Shown here in pieces: positions 1 to 8,591 of a stretch of DNA of 22,960 bases. Below the pieces are notes generated by a model that made no database searches, had not been told where the DNA came from, and saw nothing but the letters and a program-made list of their open reading frames with translations. Positions within the stretch are counted from its first letter, which is position 1, and each line of letters opens with the position of its first letter. The translations under genes were made by a program, and so were the position numbers. Origin of the DNA: an uncultured Bacteroidales bacterium (lineage in GTDB: Bacteria; Bacteroidota; Bacteroidia; Bacteroidales; P3); NCBI GenBank assembly GCA_937906975.1, contig CALCUN010000047.1:1-22960 (forward strand). Reading direction: 5' to 3'.

Positions 1-956
1 TTGAACAAGAAAGTGCTTTTGTTGATGCAATAACTTTTGAGATGTCAAAGGTTATTGTGGGACAAAAGAATATGGTTGAGAGATTGATAATAGCATTGCT
101 TGCAGATGGACATATATTACTTGAAGGTGTTCCAGGACTTGCGAAAACACAAGCGATAACTGCTTTGGCTAAAACGATAAATGCGAAATTTAGTAGAATA
201 CAATTTACACCAGATTTGTTGCCTGCCGATGTTACAGGAACGATGATTTACTCACAAAGAGAAGAGAGGTTTTCTGTTAAGAAAGGTCCTGTGTTTTCTA
301 ATTTCGTATTGGCAGATGAAATCAATAGAGCACCAGCAAAGGTTCAGTCTGCTTTGTTGGAGGCTATGCAAGAAAGACAAATTACAATAGGAGAAGAAAC
401 CTTTAAATTAGAAGAGCCATTCTTGGTGCTTGCAACTCAAAACCCAATTGAGCAAGAAGGTACATATCCATTGCCAGAGGCACAAATGGATAGATTTATG
501 ATGAAAGTAGTTATAAATTATCCAAGTAGAGAAGAAGAAAAAGAAATTCTTAGAAGTCAAATTGCAGCTAAAAAAACAGCTTTATCGCCAGTTGTTTCAG
601 TGAAAGACATAATTCGTGCTCGTGAAATAGTGAAAGAAGTCTATTTAGACACTAAAATAGAAAATTATATCACAGACATAGTTTTTGCAACACGTTATCC
701 AGAAGAATACGGATTAGGAAAATTAAAATCACTAATAAACTATGGAGCCTCACCAAGAGCAACTATAAACCTAGCCTTAGCCTCAAGAGCCTTAGCCTTT
801 GTAAGAAGAAGAGGATATGTGATTCCAGAAGATGTGAGAAGCATTTGTATGGACGTAATGCGTCATAGAATAGGACTAACCTATGAAGCAGAGGCAGAAA
901 ATATTAAATCAGAAGATATTGTTACCGAAATTATAAACAGAATAGACGTTCCGTAA
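1..956 (+). CDS. moxR: MoxR-family AAA+ ATPase, 5'-truncated by window edge (Bat operon)
   Basis: This is a MoxR-type AAA+ ATPase, a cytoplasmic chaperone-like ATPase that in Bat systems is thought to remodel or activate the vWA proteins encoded next to it. The Walker A variant GVPGLAKT is at 126-149, Walker B (LADEINRAP) begins near 309, sensor 1 is in the ATQNPIEQEGTYPLPEAQMD segment, and GASPRA near the C-terminus fits sensor 2. An ATG at 42 could be taken as the start, but the frame stays open to the first base. The residues before it (EQESAFVDAITFE) match the helix that normally precedes the VIVGQ segment in this family, so the true start lies upstream of the window and the gene is partial. 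The stop is six bases before the DUF58 gene, consistent with one operon. The family assignment is firm. The exact substrate is unknown. Confidence 0.95.
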   Translation, partial: EQESAFVDAITFEMSKVIVGQKNMVERLIIALLADGHILLEGVPGLAKTQAITALAKTINAKFSRIQFTPDLLPADVTGTMIYSQREERFSVKKGPVFSNFVLADEINRAPAKVQSALLEAMQERQITIGEETFKLEEPFLVLATQNPIEQEGTYPLPEAQMDRFMMKVVINYPSREEEKEILRSQIAAKKTALSPVVSVKDIIRAREIVKEVYLDTKIENYITDIVFATRYPEEYGLGKLKSLINYGASPRATINLALASRALAFVRRRGYVIPEDVRSICMDVMRHRIGLTYEAEAENIKSEDIVTEIINRIDVP

Positions 957-962
957 AAAGAT

Positions 963-1832
963 ATGTCCACTGAAGAAATATTAAAAAAGGTACACCGAAT
1001 AGAAATTAGAGCAAGACGATTATCGCAAGAAGTATTTGCGGGGCAGTATCATAGTGCCTTCAAGGGAAAAGGAATGACTTTTAGCGAAGTCAGAGAATAC
1101 GCATACGGAGATGAGATAAGAAGTATAGATTGGAATGTAACGGCGAGAAATAACAAACCTTTCGTAAAAGTTTATGAAGAAGAAAGAGAACTAACCGTTA
1201 TGCTTCTAATAGATGTTAGTGGTTCTACTTTTTTTGGAACAGAGCAATCCTTGAAATCTGAAATAATTACAGAAATAGCAGCCGTATTATCATTCTCAGT
1301 CATAAATAACAATGATAAAGTAGGCGTTATTTTATTTTCAGACAAAGTAGAAAAATATATTCCTCCTAAAAAAGGAGTCTCACACATACTAACAATAATT
1401 AGAGAATTGCTATTGTTTCGTAAAAATAATGGAGGAACAAATTTTTCTTTACCATTAGTATTTTTAAGTAATGTAATCAAAAAACGAGCAAGTTGTTTCT
1501 TGCTTACAGACTGCTTTGGAAAATTTGATGACAGTCTACAAATAGCAGCAAAACGACACGATATAACAGCAATATTTGTAAACGATAGACGAGAATTTGA
1601 AATGCCAAACATTGGCTTAGTACAATTTGAAGATGCTGAAACAAAACAACTGAAATGGGTTGATACCTCAGATAGAATTACGAGGGAAAATTTTGTCAAA
1701 CAAAGATATAATTTACAATATGAAAACGTGGCAAAATTTACTAAATACGGCATTGATAATGTTCAAATAATGTCTTCGGAAGATTACATAAAAGTATTGA
1801 TAAAACTATTTTCAAAAAGAGGAAAAGCGTAG
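963..1832 (+). CDS. DUF58 domain protein with vWA-like MIDAS (Bat operon)
   Basis: This 289-residue soluble protein of the DUF58 family regularly follows moxR. The hallmark DWNVTAR is at residues 56-62. It is followed by the strand and metal-ion-dependent adhesion site LIDVSGS (DxSxS at 84-88), the start of a vWA-like fold. There is no signal peptide or membrane segment, so it should act in the cytoplasm beside the MoxR ATPase. The ATG at 963 comes six bases after the moxR stop, and the next gene starts at 1834, one base after this stop, so translation is probably coupled. In the family DUF58 is taken as a partner of MoxR, but no biochemical role is established. The assignment is secure at family level. 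Confidence 0.93.
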   Translation: MSTEEILKKVHRIEIRARRLSQEVFAGQYHSAFKGKGMTFSEVREYAYGDEIRSIDWNVTARNNKPFVKVYEEERELTVMLLIDVSGSTFFGTEQSLKSEIITEIAAVLSFSVINNNDKVGVILFSDKVEKYIPPKKGVSHILTIIRELLLFRKNNGGTNFSLPLVFLSNVIKKRASCFLLTDCFGKFDDSLQIAAKRHDITAIFVNDRREFEMPNIGLVQFEDAETKQLKWVDTSDRITRENFVKQRYNLQYENVAKFTKYGIDNVQIMSSEDYIKVLIKLFSKRGKA

Positions 1833-1833
1833 A

Positions 1834-2781
1834 ATGAAAATAAAAAACCTAATAATTCTAATCCTATTAACCATTACAAGTCTGAATACCATTGTTGCAC
1901 AAACGGTAATTGGTGTAGCAGACAAAAAAAACTATAATATTGGCGATAGAATAGAGTTCTTTTTCAAAGTACCTTTTGATAATCAAAAACCACAAAGGCT
2001 TATTGTAGGAAAAAGCAATAGTGATTCTTTAGAATTACAAAGAACCATTATTGATACCATCGTAGAAAATAACAAGCAATACTTGCGTTACAAACAATAC
2101 TACACGAGCTTTATAAGCGGGGAAAGAAGTTTAGGAGAAGCAGTGGCGGTACAAATAGGACAAAATACGGATAATATCATAGAGGTCGTACCAGCAAAAA
2201 TTGAAATCTTAGAATATCCAATCGATACCACTAAGATAGAGGTTAAAGACATAAAAACCGTATTAGAAGAAAAGTTCACAATTAAAGAAATCCTACCTAT
2301 AATATATGTATTAATAGCTCTTATTATAATAGGAGTAGGATTATACTTCTTTATTCGTTATATGAAAAAACGAAAACAAAACATTGAAACACCAGAAATC
2401 GTAAAAGAAGAACCTAAAATACCACCTCATGTAAAAGCGTTGCAGTCATTGGAAGATTTATACAACAAAAAACTTAGCGAACGCAATCTTCAAAAACAGT
2501 TTTATACAGAATTGACAGAAATCATTTGGATTTACTTAGAAGAAAGATTTGGAATATACGCCTCAGAAATGACAAGTAGCGAAATATTGTCGCAAGTAAA
2601 AATGAATAACAATATTTCGCAAAACAATTTCATGTTACTAAACAAAATATTCCATACATCAGATTTGGTAAAGTTTGCAAAATATCAAACCGATCAAATG
2701 ATTGACAAAAGTTTGCTTTCTAATACAAGAGAATTTGTGATAAATACAATAGAAGAAACAAAAGAAAATGAATCTAATTAA
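1834..2781 (+). CDS. DUF4381-like single-pass membrane protein of the Bat operon
   Basis: The 315-residue product has an N-terminal signal peptide (about residues 1-22, ending VAQ), a periplasmic beta-rich region (23-145), one strong membrane segment (about 153-175), a basic stop-transfer stretch and a cytoplasmic helical tail. The tail carries a YTELTEIIWIYLEERFGI-type segment followed by EMTSSEIL. This helical tail is typical of DUF4381 and of the C-terminal part of BatD, and the gene sits where a DUF4381 protein is expected between DUF58 and BatA. Its last 14 bases overlap the batA start, which implies coupled translation. I infer a structural or scaffolding role in the MoxR/vWA membrane complex. 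No enzymatic motif is visible. Confidence 0.8.
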   Translation: MKIKNLIILILLTITSLNTIVAQTVIGVADKKNYNIGDRIEFFFKVPFDNQKPQRLIVGKSNSDSLELQRTIIDTIVENNKQYLRYKQYYTSFISGERSLGEAVAVQIGQNTDNIIEVVPAKIEILEYPIDTTKIEVKDIKTVLEEKFTIKEILPIIYVLIALIIIGVGLYFFIRYMKKRKQNIETPEIVKEEPKIPPHVKALQSLEDLYNKKLSERNLQKQFYTELTEIIWIYLEERFGIYASEMTSSEILSQVKMNNNISQNNFMLLNKIFHTSDLVKFAKYQTDQMIDKSLLSNTREFVINTIEETKENESN

Positions 2782-3769
2782 TAATATAAGTTTTCAATAT
2801 CCATATTTGTTGTTTTTGTTATTGTTATTACCTTTGATGTTTTTTTATCAAAGATATTACGACAAAAAGAAAGCAACAAATATTATTTACTCTGACCTAT
2901 CTCAATTTGCAACAGCAAGAAAAACCTTTAAGCTTAGGATAAGGAAATTGCCAGATTATCTTAGAATGTTGGCTGTTGCTGTTCTTGTTATAGCCATAGC
3001 GCGACCTCAACTCAGCATTTCAACAGATGAAAAAAGCATTGAAGGAATAGATATTGTGTTAGCATTAGATATTTCTACCTCAATGCTTGCAGAAGACTTT
3101 AAACCAAATAGATTAGAGTCGGCAAAAAATGTTGCAAAAGAGTTTATTGAAAACAGGAAAAGCGATAATATAGGACTGGTTGTCTTTGCGGGTGAAGCAT
3201 ACACGAAATGCCCATCAACAATTGACCATAAAGTATTATTAGACCTTTTATCCTCAACAGAAAGTGGGCATATTGACGATGGAACTGCCATAGGAGATGG
3301 ACTTGCGACAGCAATAAACAGAGTTAAAGACACAAAAACAAAAAGTAAAGTAATAATCCTGATAACAGACGGCGTGAATAATATGGGAGCAATCGACCCA
3401 ATTACAGCCGCAAGCATAGCAAAAGAATACAACATTAGAGTATATACAATAGGAATTGGCAAAAAAGGACACGCACCCTATCCATACTACACACCTTTTG
3501 GTAAACAATATCAAAATGTAGAAGTAAAGATAGACGAAGAATTGTTAAAAGAAGTAGCAAACACAACAGGAGGAAAATATTTCCGTTCAACAAAAAACTC
3601 TTCTTTGCAAGAAATCTTCAAAGAAATAGACACTATGGAAAAAACCAAAATAGACGTTTCACTATATAAACACACAAAAGATATAGGAGGCGAGTTCATT
3701 TTGTTAGCCTTAGTTATTTTGCTTTTAGAAATGCTATTACGTAAGACATATTTAAGAACAAATCCGTAA
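2768..3769 (+). CDS. batA: BatA, membrane-anchored von Willebrand factor A protein
   Basis: This 333-residue protein has the standard Bat vWA layout: two N-terminal membrane segments (about 11-28 and 62-79), a vWA domain and one C-terminal membrane segment (about 309-324). The MIDAS is complete to the eye: DISTS at 101-105, the threonine of DGTAIGDG (171-178) and TDG at 200-202. The family is thought to present the vWA domain for metal-dependent contacts with partner proteins in the envelope. The Bat genes were first linked to aerotolerance in Bacteroides. The start at 2768 overlaps the preceding gene by 14 bases, and the next vWA gene begins four bases after the stop. BatA and BatB are named by order. 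They are paralogues, and sequence alone does not assign separate roles. Confidence 0.92.
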   Translation: MNLINNISFQYPYLLFLLLLLPLMFFYQRYYDKKKATNIIYSDLSQFATARKTFKLRIRKLPDYLRMLAVAVLVIAIARPQLSISTDEKSIEGIDIVLALDISTSMLAEDFKPNRLESAKNVAKEFIENRKSDNIGLVVFAGEAYTKCPSTIDHKVLLDLLSSTESGHIDDGTAIGDGLATAINRVKDTKTKSKVIILITDGVNNMGAIDPITAASIAKEYNIRVYTIGIGKKGHAPYPYYTPFGKQYQNVEVKIDEELLKEVANTTGGKYFRSTKNSSLQEIFKEIDTMEKTKIDVSLYKHTKDIGGEFILLALVILLLEMLLRKTYLRTNP

Positions 3770-3773
3770 TACT

Positions 3774-4817
3774 ATGATACGATTAGAGAATCCTCAGTTT
3801 TTATATTTATGGATACTAATTCCCTTATTTTATTTGTTGCATTACTTCTACATTAGAGCGAAGAAAAAACGACTAAAACGCTTTGCAGAAGAAAAAACAC
3901 AACAAATCATCATTCCAGACTTATCAATAGGAAAACAATACCTAAAGTTTACCCTATGGAATCTGTCTTTATTCTTTTTAATATTAGCCTTAGCAAATCC
4001 GCAAAAAGGAACCTCAATAGAAAAACAAGAACGCACAGGAGCAGACCTTATGGTGTGTTTAGATGTCTCTAATAGTATGCTTGCAGAAGACTTAAAACCA
4101 AACAGAATCAGCAGAGCAAAACAAGCATTAACACAATTGGTAAATCAATTAGAAGGAGACAGAATAGGAATCATATTATTTGCAGGTACATCTATTGTAC
4201 ACCTACCAATAACCTCAGATTACACAGCAGCAAAAACCTTTATAGATGTAATAGACACCAAATTAATAGAAACACAAGGTACAGCAATAGCCGAAAGTAT
4301 AGAAAAAGCCTATTCAGCCTTTGAAAACCAAGACGAAACCAAACATTCAAGAAGTATTATCTTAATTTCCGATGGAGAAGATAACGAAGAAGGCGTTTTA
4401 GATGTAGTAAAAGAAATAGCAAAAGAAGGACTTGTTATTAATACAATTGGACTTGGACAAACAGAAGGCACACCAATTCCAATTTATGACAAATATGGCA
4501 GAAGCCAATACAAGAAAGACGCTAACGGCAATATAGTTTTGACAAAATTAAACGAAACACTATTAAAGGATATCGCAAAAGAAGGTAACGGAGTATATAT
4601 TCGAGCAAATAATACCTCAATAGGCTTAGACAATATTCTTGCAAGACTCAACAAAATGGAGAAAAACGAATACGAAGCCGTAGCATATAAAAAATATGAC
4701 AGTAAATTTCATATTTTCGCATTCATTTCATTATTATTTTTGTTAATTGAATGGCTTATTTTTGAGAAAAAGAATAAATATATCAATAGAAAATTATTTT
4801 TTGGAGATGAAAAATAA
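3774..4817 (+). CDS. batB: BatB, membrane-anchored von Willebrand factor A protein
   Basis: This is the second vWA paralogue, 347 residues, with the same plan as BatA. Membrane segments lie near residues 10-26 and 58-75, the MIDAS motif DVSNS at 97-101 is followed by MLAEDLKPNR, later come GTAIAESI and ISDGEDNEEG, and a C-terminal membrane segment precedes a lysine-rich tail. The near-identical MLAED(F/L)KPNR stretch in BatA and BatB indicates that they arose by duplication. The start is four bases after the batA stop, and the last 11 bases overlap the batC start. It probably forms a membrane complex with BatA, BatC and BatD. The family call is firm and the mechanism is unresolved. Confidence 0.92.
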   Translation: MIRLENPQFLYLWILIPLFYLLHYFYIRAKKKRLKRFAEEKTQQIIIPDLSIGKQYLKFTLWNLSLFFLILALANPQKGTSIEKQERTGADLMVCLDVSNSMLAEDLKPNRISRAKQALTQLVNQLEGDRIGIILFAGTSIVHLPITSDYTAAKTFIDVIDTKLIETQGTAIAESIEKAYSAFENQDETKHSRSIILISDGEDNEEGVLDVVKEIAKEGLVINTIGLGQTEGTPIPIYDKYGRSQYKKDANGNIVLTKLNETLLKDIAKEGNGVYIRANNTSIGLDNILARLNKMEKNEYEAVAYKKYDSKFHIFAFISLLFLLIEWLIFEKKNKYINRKLFFGDEK

Positions 4818-5535
4818 CATAATATTAATATTAACCGCACTCTTATTCTTTTCTTCATGTGCTAAAGAAAAAAGACAATTAAGAGAAGGTAATGATTACT
4901 ATAAAGAATCTAATTACACAGAGGCAGAAAATCAATACAGAAAAGCCCTAGTTGTAGATAGCAACTACTTGAAAGCACAATATAATTTGGCCAATACCAA
5001 CTACAAACAACAAACCCAAGAAAAACTACAAACAGCACTTAGATACTATGAAAATTATCTAAAAGGCAATTCTTATAATGACACAATAAACAATGCAAAT
5101 ACAATATACAATAGAGGGAATGTGAACTTCCAATTATTTAATAGCGACACCACAATGGAGCCTTCTATGAAAATAAAATATTTGCAACAAGCCCTTGAAG
5201 ACTACAAACAGACTCTTCGATTAAATCCTCAAGACAGTGCAGCAAAGTATAATTTAGCACTAACACAATATTTGTTAAACAAAAATCAAGACCAACAACA
5301 AAACCAAAATCAACAACAACAGCAACAAGACCAACAGCAACAGCAGCAACAAGACCAAAAACAGGAAAAACAAGAAAATGAAAACACTCCTGCACAGCCA
5401 AAGCGAATGAATGACAAAAAAGAAACAGAAAGAATGTTGGAGGCGTTGAAAAATAATGAAAAAAACACATTAGAAAAAGTTAAGAAAAAGGAAGAACAAC
5501 AAGTTCAAAAGAGATATATAGAAAAAGATTGGTAG
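4807..5535 (+). CDS. batC: BatC, TPR lipoprotein with a polyglutamine-rich tract
   Basis: I chose the ATG at 4807, overlapping batB by 11 bases, because it gives a clean lipoprotein signal: a short basic N-terminus, a hydrophobic core and the lipobox FSSC. An in-frame ATG at 4747 would put 20 residues read from batB sequence in front of that signal and is unlikely. The 242-residue product has TPR-type repeats, including GNDYYKESNYTEAENQYRKAL and a second pair around the Y-L-Q-Q-A-L-E-D-Y segment. A Gln/Asn-rich linker (about residues 160-193) follows. The C-terminus (ERMLEALKNNEKNTLEKVKK... ending IEKDW) is the typical BatC ending. It should be lipid-anchored in the periplasm and act as a protein-interaction platform for the vWA proteins. 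Confidence 0.9.
   Translation: MKNNIILILTALLFFSSCAKEKRQLREGNDYYKESNYTEAENQYRKALVVDSNYLKAQYNLANTNYKQQTQEKLQTALRYYENYLKGNSYNDTINNANTIYNRGNVNFQLFNSDTTMEPSMKIKYLQQALEDYKQTLRLNPQDSAAKYNLALTQYLLNKNQDQQQNQNQQQQQQDQQQQQQQDQKQEKQENENTPAQPKRMNDKKETERMLEALKNNEKNTLEKVKKKEEQQVQKRYIEKDW
5285..5385 (+). repeat. CAA/CAG-rich low-complexity tract in batC
   Basis: The bases are dominated by CAA and CAG triplets and encode a Gln/Asp/Asn-rich linker between the TPR part and the conserved C-terminus of BatC. Such tracts are prone to slippage, but the triplet unit would keep the frame. Confidence 0.8.
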
Positions 5536-5538
5536 AGA

Positions 5539-8142
5539 ATGAAGAAACAAATAACACTATTTATTATTGCTATAATTTATTCCATAGCACTTTTATCTCA
5601 GGAAGTAGAATTTAAGGTTGAAGCTCCTAAAATTGTAGGAAAAGAAGAAAGATTCAAAGTAAGCTTTGTCATAAACGATGACAATCCTAAGAATTTCATA
5701 GCCCCTACATTCCAAGATGTAAACATTCTCAGCGGACCAAACGTAATGAGAAGTTCCTCTGTTAGCATTATAAACGGAAAAAGACAGGCTACATCAACCA
5801 CAACATACACATATTTTCTGCAAAGTATAAATACAGGAATGATAACCATACCTCCTGCCAAAGTTAGAGTAGGAGAGAGAACCTATTACACAAAAGCAGT
5901 AAATGTTAAGGTAGAAAAAAATCCAGACCTAAATCAAAGAGCACAAAACGACCCTAATTACAATCCATATAAGCACGCAGCAAGACCAAAAGTCAAGAAA
6001 TTAGATGAGAAATCGGTATTTGTAAAAGCCATTCCAAACAAAACAAAGGTTGTTGTTGGAGAAGAAATCATAATAACCTATAAGCTATACACCCTTGTGC
6101 CGATTTCAGAATATCAAGTTGATAAATTCCCAATATCACAAGGCTTTTGGGTGGAAGAATTAGACCAACAACAACAGCCCTCACTTGAAAAAGAAATCAT
6201 AGACGGCAAACTATATCAAGTTGCTACGCTTAGACACGTTTTAGTCTATCCACAAAAAACAGGAAAACTAAGAATAGCACCAATGGGCTTAGAAGTACTT
6301 GCCCATATCCAAACAGGAGAAACCAAAAACGAAAGACACCTAACAGGCGACCCTATAATAGATGCCTTTTTCAATGACCCATTTTTTTCAAGACCCTCTC
6401 CTGTAATAGAAACCGTTAATAAAAAACTAAAAACCAATGCTCTCGAAATAGAAGTAGATTCTTTACCAACAATAAATCAACTCTTCTCAGGAGCAGTAGG
6501 GCAATTTAGCATAGAATCCAAAATAGACACAACCGAATGCAAAACAAACGAGGCCATAACCCTTGAATACAAAATAAAAGGCAGTGGAAATCTAAGTCTA
6601 ATAGACGATTTACGACTACAATTACCCGATGAATTTGAAGTTTTTGAACCAAAAATCGAAGACAAAATAACAAAAACCACCTCAGGACAAAGAGGCGAAA
6701 GAATATTTCAATATATAATCATTCCAAGACGTGAGGGCAATTTTAAAATACCTTCATTAGAATTTGCATACTACGATGTTGCAAAAAATAAATATGAGAT
6801 TTTAGAAACAGAGGAGTATTCTCTAAAAATTATCAAAGGAGATAATGGAGATGATTACGTTAATCAACTTGCCGAAAGAGCAAAATACAACAATATGGAC
6901 ATAATCGATATAACGTATCGATACGATTCTAATAACGTTTTGCTAAAACCTTTTCATAGCCTTTGGTTTTATATCCTGATTGTATTTATAATCTCTCTGT
7001 TGTGCTTGATGATAAAACTAACAAACCTACAAATTGAAAGAAACAAAGACGTTGTAGCAGTCAAATTAAAGAAAGCAAATAAGGTAGCAGTAAAACGCCT
7101 AAAACAAGCAAAAATTTATCTAAACAATAATTGGGCAAAAGAATTTGAAACCGAGATAGGACGAGCATTATGGAATTATTTATCAGATAAATTCAAGATT
7201 CCTCGCTACGAATTAAACTTAGAAAACATAAAAAAACAACTACACAATAGCGAACTAAACAAAGAATTATTAGACAAAACACTATCTGTTTTAGAAAAGT
7301 GTGAATACGTTCGTTTTTCTCAAAATAAAAGCACACAGTTATACAAAGAATTATTCCAACAAACAGAAGAACTTATCACAGAAATAGAAAATCAAATGTT
7401 GATGATAAAAAAACAAAAGAAAAAAGCGAAAAAAACACTCTTAATCATAGCAACACTTTTCTTGAGCAGCTCTTTCTCGCTACAAGCACAAGACATAAAT
7501 CAAGCAAACCAGGCATACGAAAACAAAGAGTATGAAAAAGCACTTCAAATCTACAAACAAATAGAAAAGCAAGAAGCCTCAGCCGAACTCTACAATAACA
7601 TAGCAAACACATACTTTCGATTAAGCGATTATGTAAATAGTACACTCTACTATGAAAAAGCATTAAAACTATCACCACGCAACGAAATCTATCAAACCAA
7701 CAACAAAATTTCTAAAACCCGACTAATGGGAGATGTTTACAAGATTCCAGACTTCTTTTTAGTGAGTTGGATGAAAAATATCTATAATCTATTTACGCCA
7801 ATTGTTTGGGCAATACTTACAACCTTTTTACTTCTTGCTGCAGCGGTGTTGTTTTTTGTTTACTATTTTAACTTTGACAAAAAAGTTCTTTTCTTCTATC
7901 TTATGTTGTCATTACTTGTTTTGTCTATATGCTCATTTTCGTTTGGTCTTGCAAGAGAGAACGCTATTCACTCACAAGATTATGCAATAGTTGTTGAACT
8001 TCCAGAAGAAAATGATAATAAAACAAAACTCTTCAAAGGACAAAAAGTAGAAATTAAAGAAAGAAAATTAGAAAAGATAAGAGTCCTTACAGAAGATGGG
8101 AAAGAATATTGGATAAATAAAGAGATGGTAGAAATAATATAA
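5539..8142 (+). CDS. batD/batE: BatD-BatE in one reading frame (867 residues)
   Basis: Residues 1-619 are a complete BatD. There is a signal peptide (1-20), several periplasmic beta-sandwich segments, a membrane segment at about 475-493 and a cytoplasmic helical tail with ALWNYLSDKF. Residues 620-867 are a complete BatE: basic residues and a hydrophobic signal-peptide-like segment at 633-650 ending LQAQ, TPR repeats (about 652-715), two membrane segments (about 753-775 and 782-803) and an SH3-like end (GQKVEIKERK...EYWINKEMVEI). These are normally two genes, and no stop separates them here. As a fusion the topology works: BatD's membrane segment leads into the cytoplasm and BatE's old signal peptide could lead back out. 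BatE could also restart at ATG 7396 or 7402. The gene starts three bases after batC. Confidence 0.88.
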   Translation: MKKQITLFIIAIIYSIALLSQEVEFKVEAPKIVGKEERFKVSFVINDDNPKNFIAPTFQDVNILSGPNVMRSSSVSIINGKRQATSTTTYTYFLQSINTGMITIPPAKVRVGERTYYTKAVNVKVEKNPDLNQRAQNDPNYNPYKHAARPKVKKLDEKSVFVKAIPNKTKVVVGEEIIITYKLYTLVPISEYQVDKFPISQGFWVEELDQQQQPSLEKEIIDGKLYQVATLRHVLVYPQKTGKLRIAPMGLEVLAHIQTGETKNERHLTGDPIIDAFFNDPFFSRPSPVIETVNKKLKTNALEIEVDSLPTINQLFSGAVGQFSIESKIDTTECKTNEAITLEYKIKGSGNLSLIDDLRLQLPDEFEVFEPKIEDKITKTTSGQRGERIFQYIIIPRREGNFKIPSLEFAYYDVAKNKYEILETEEYSLKIIKGDNGDDYVNQLAERAKYNNMDIIDITYRYDSNNVLLKPFHSLWFYILIVFIISLLCLMIKLTNLQIERNKDVVAVKLKKANKVAVKRLKQAKIYLNNNWAKEFETEIGRALWNYLSDKFKIPRYELNLENIKKQLHNSELNKELLDKTLSVLEKCEYVRFSQNKSTQLYKELFQQTEELITEIENQMLMIKKQKKKAKKTLLIIATLFLSSSFSLQAQDINQANQAYENKEYEKALQIYKQIEKQEASAELYNNIANTYFRLSDYVNSTLYYEKALKLSPRNEIYQTNNKISKTRLMGDVYKIPDFFLVSWMKNIYNLFTPIVWAILTTFLLLAAAVLFFVYYFNFDKKVLFFYLMLSLLVLSICSFSFGLARENAIHSQDYAIVVELPEENDNKTKLFKGQKVEIKERKLEKIRVLTEDGKEYWINKEMVEII
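7396..7408 (+). other. BatD/BatE junction: internal BatE start codons and out-of-frame stops
   Basis: Two in-frame ATGs, at 7396 and 7402, precede the lysine-rich N-terminus of BatE. In the frame one base later, positions 7400-7408 read TGA TGA TAA, three stops in a row. A BatD read in that frame would end at 7402, overlapping the BatE ATG in the common TGATG arrangement. This supports an ancestral two-gene structure merged by a single-base change close to the end of batD, whether real or a sequence error. Confidence 0.7.
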
Positions 8143-8149
8143 AACATAT

Positions 8150-8581
8150 ATGAGAGAAGACTGCGTAGAGCAAAAAGGAATCGTAATAAAAACCCAAGCA
8201 GATAAGATAACAGTAAAAATCGAGCAAAAATCCACCTGTGCATCTTGTCATGCAAGAGGAGCATGCACAAGCTTAGACAAAAAAGACAAAGAAATAGAGG
8301 TAAAAACCAAAGAAGCAAACAACTACAACATAGGAGATGAAATCATAATTACAATAAGTACAAAATTAGGAATGAAAGCAGTCTTTATAGCCTTTGTTTT
8401 GCCCTTGATTTTACTTGTTATATCCCTGTTTTTAACCATAAAACTCTTCCTACTCTCACAACCCCTTTCAGCACTCATATCCTTAGTGGTATTAACAGCG
8501 TATTTTTTTGTTTTATACAAACAAAAAAGATTTTTAAGCAAAGAATTTAATTTCTCAATCAAAGAAAAAATAAACAAATAA
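8150..8581 (+). CDS. rseC: RseC/SoxR-reducing-system-like membrane protein
   Basis: The 143-residue protein has the RseC-family layout. An early cysteine (C5) is followed by a cysteine cluster CASCHARGAC (C30, C33, C39), a small beta domain ending GDEIIITI, and two membrane segments (about 76-96 and 101-121) before a basic tail. Family members sit in the inner membrane and have been linked to regulation of envelope stress factor SigE and to the Rnf/Rsx electron-transfer complex. In Bacteroidota the gene commonly precedes rnfB. Here no rnf gene follows: it comes seven bases after batE and ten bases before a secreted FN3 protein, so it is probably cotranscribed with the Bat genes. The cysteines suggest a redox or Fe-S role, which is inference. 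Confidence 0.82.
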   Translation: MREDCVEQKGIVIKTQADKITVKIEQKSTCASCHARGACTSLDKKDKEIEVKTKEANNYNIGDEIIITISTKLGMKAVFIAFVLPLILLVISLFLTIKLFLLSQPLSALISLVVLTAYFFVLYKQKRFLSKEFNFSIKEKINK

Positions 8582-8591
8582 ACAGACAAAT

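Noticed and set aside
42..44. ATG at 42 as the moxR start
   Set aside because: The frame is open to base 1, and the preceding residues match the family's N-terminal helix, so the gene is truncated rather than starting here.
1172..1753. A 193-codon minus-strand frame opposite the DUF58 gene
   Set aside because: It lies entirely within a well-supported gene, and its translation has no recognisable domain.
4747..4806. Earlier in-frame start for batC
   Set aside because: It would add 20 residues read out of batB in front of a clean lipoprotein signal peptide.
5285..5385. CAA/CAG repeats as a CRISPR-like or minisatellite array
   Set aside because: There are no regular spacers. It is a translated glutamine-rich linker in batC.
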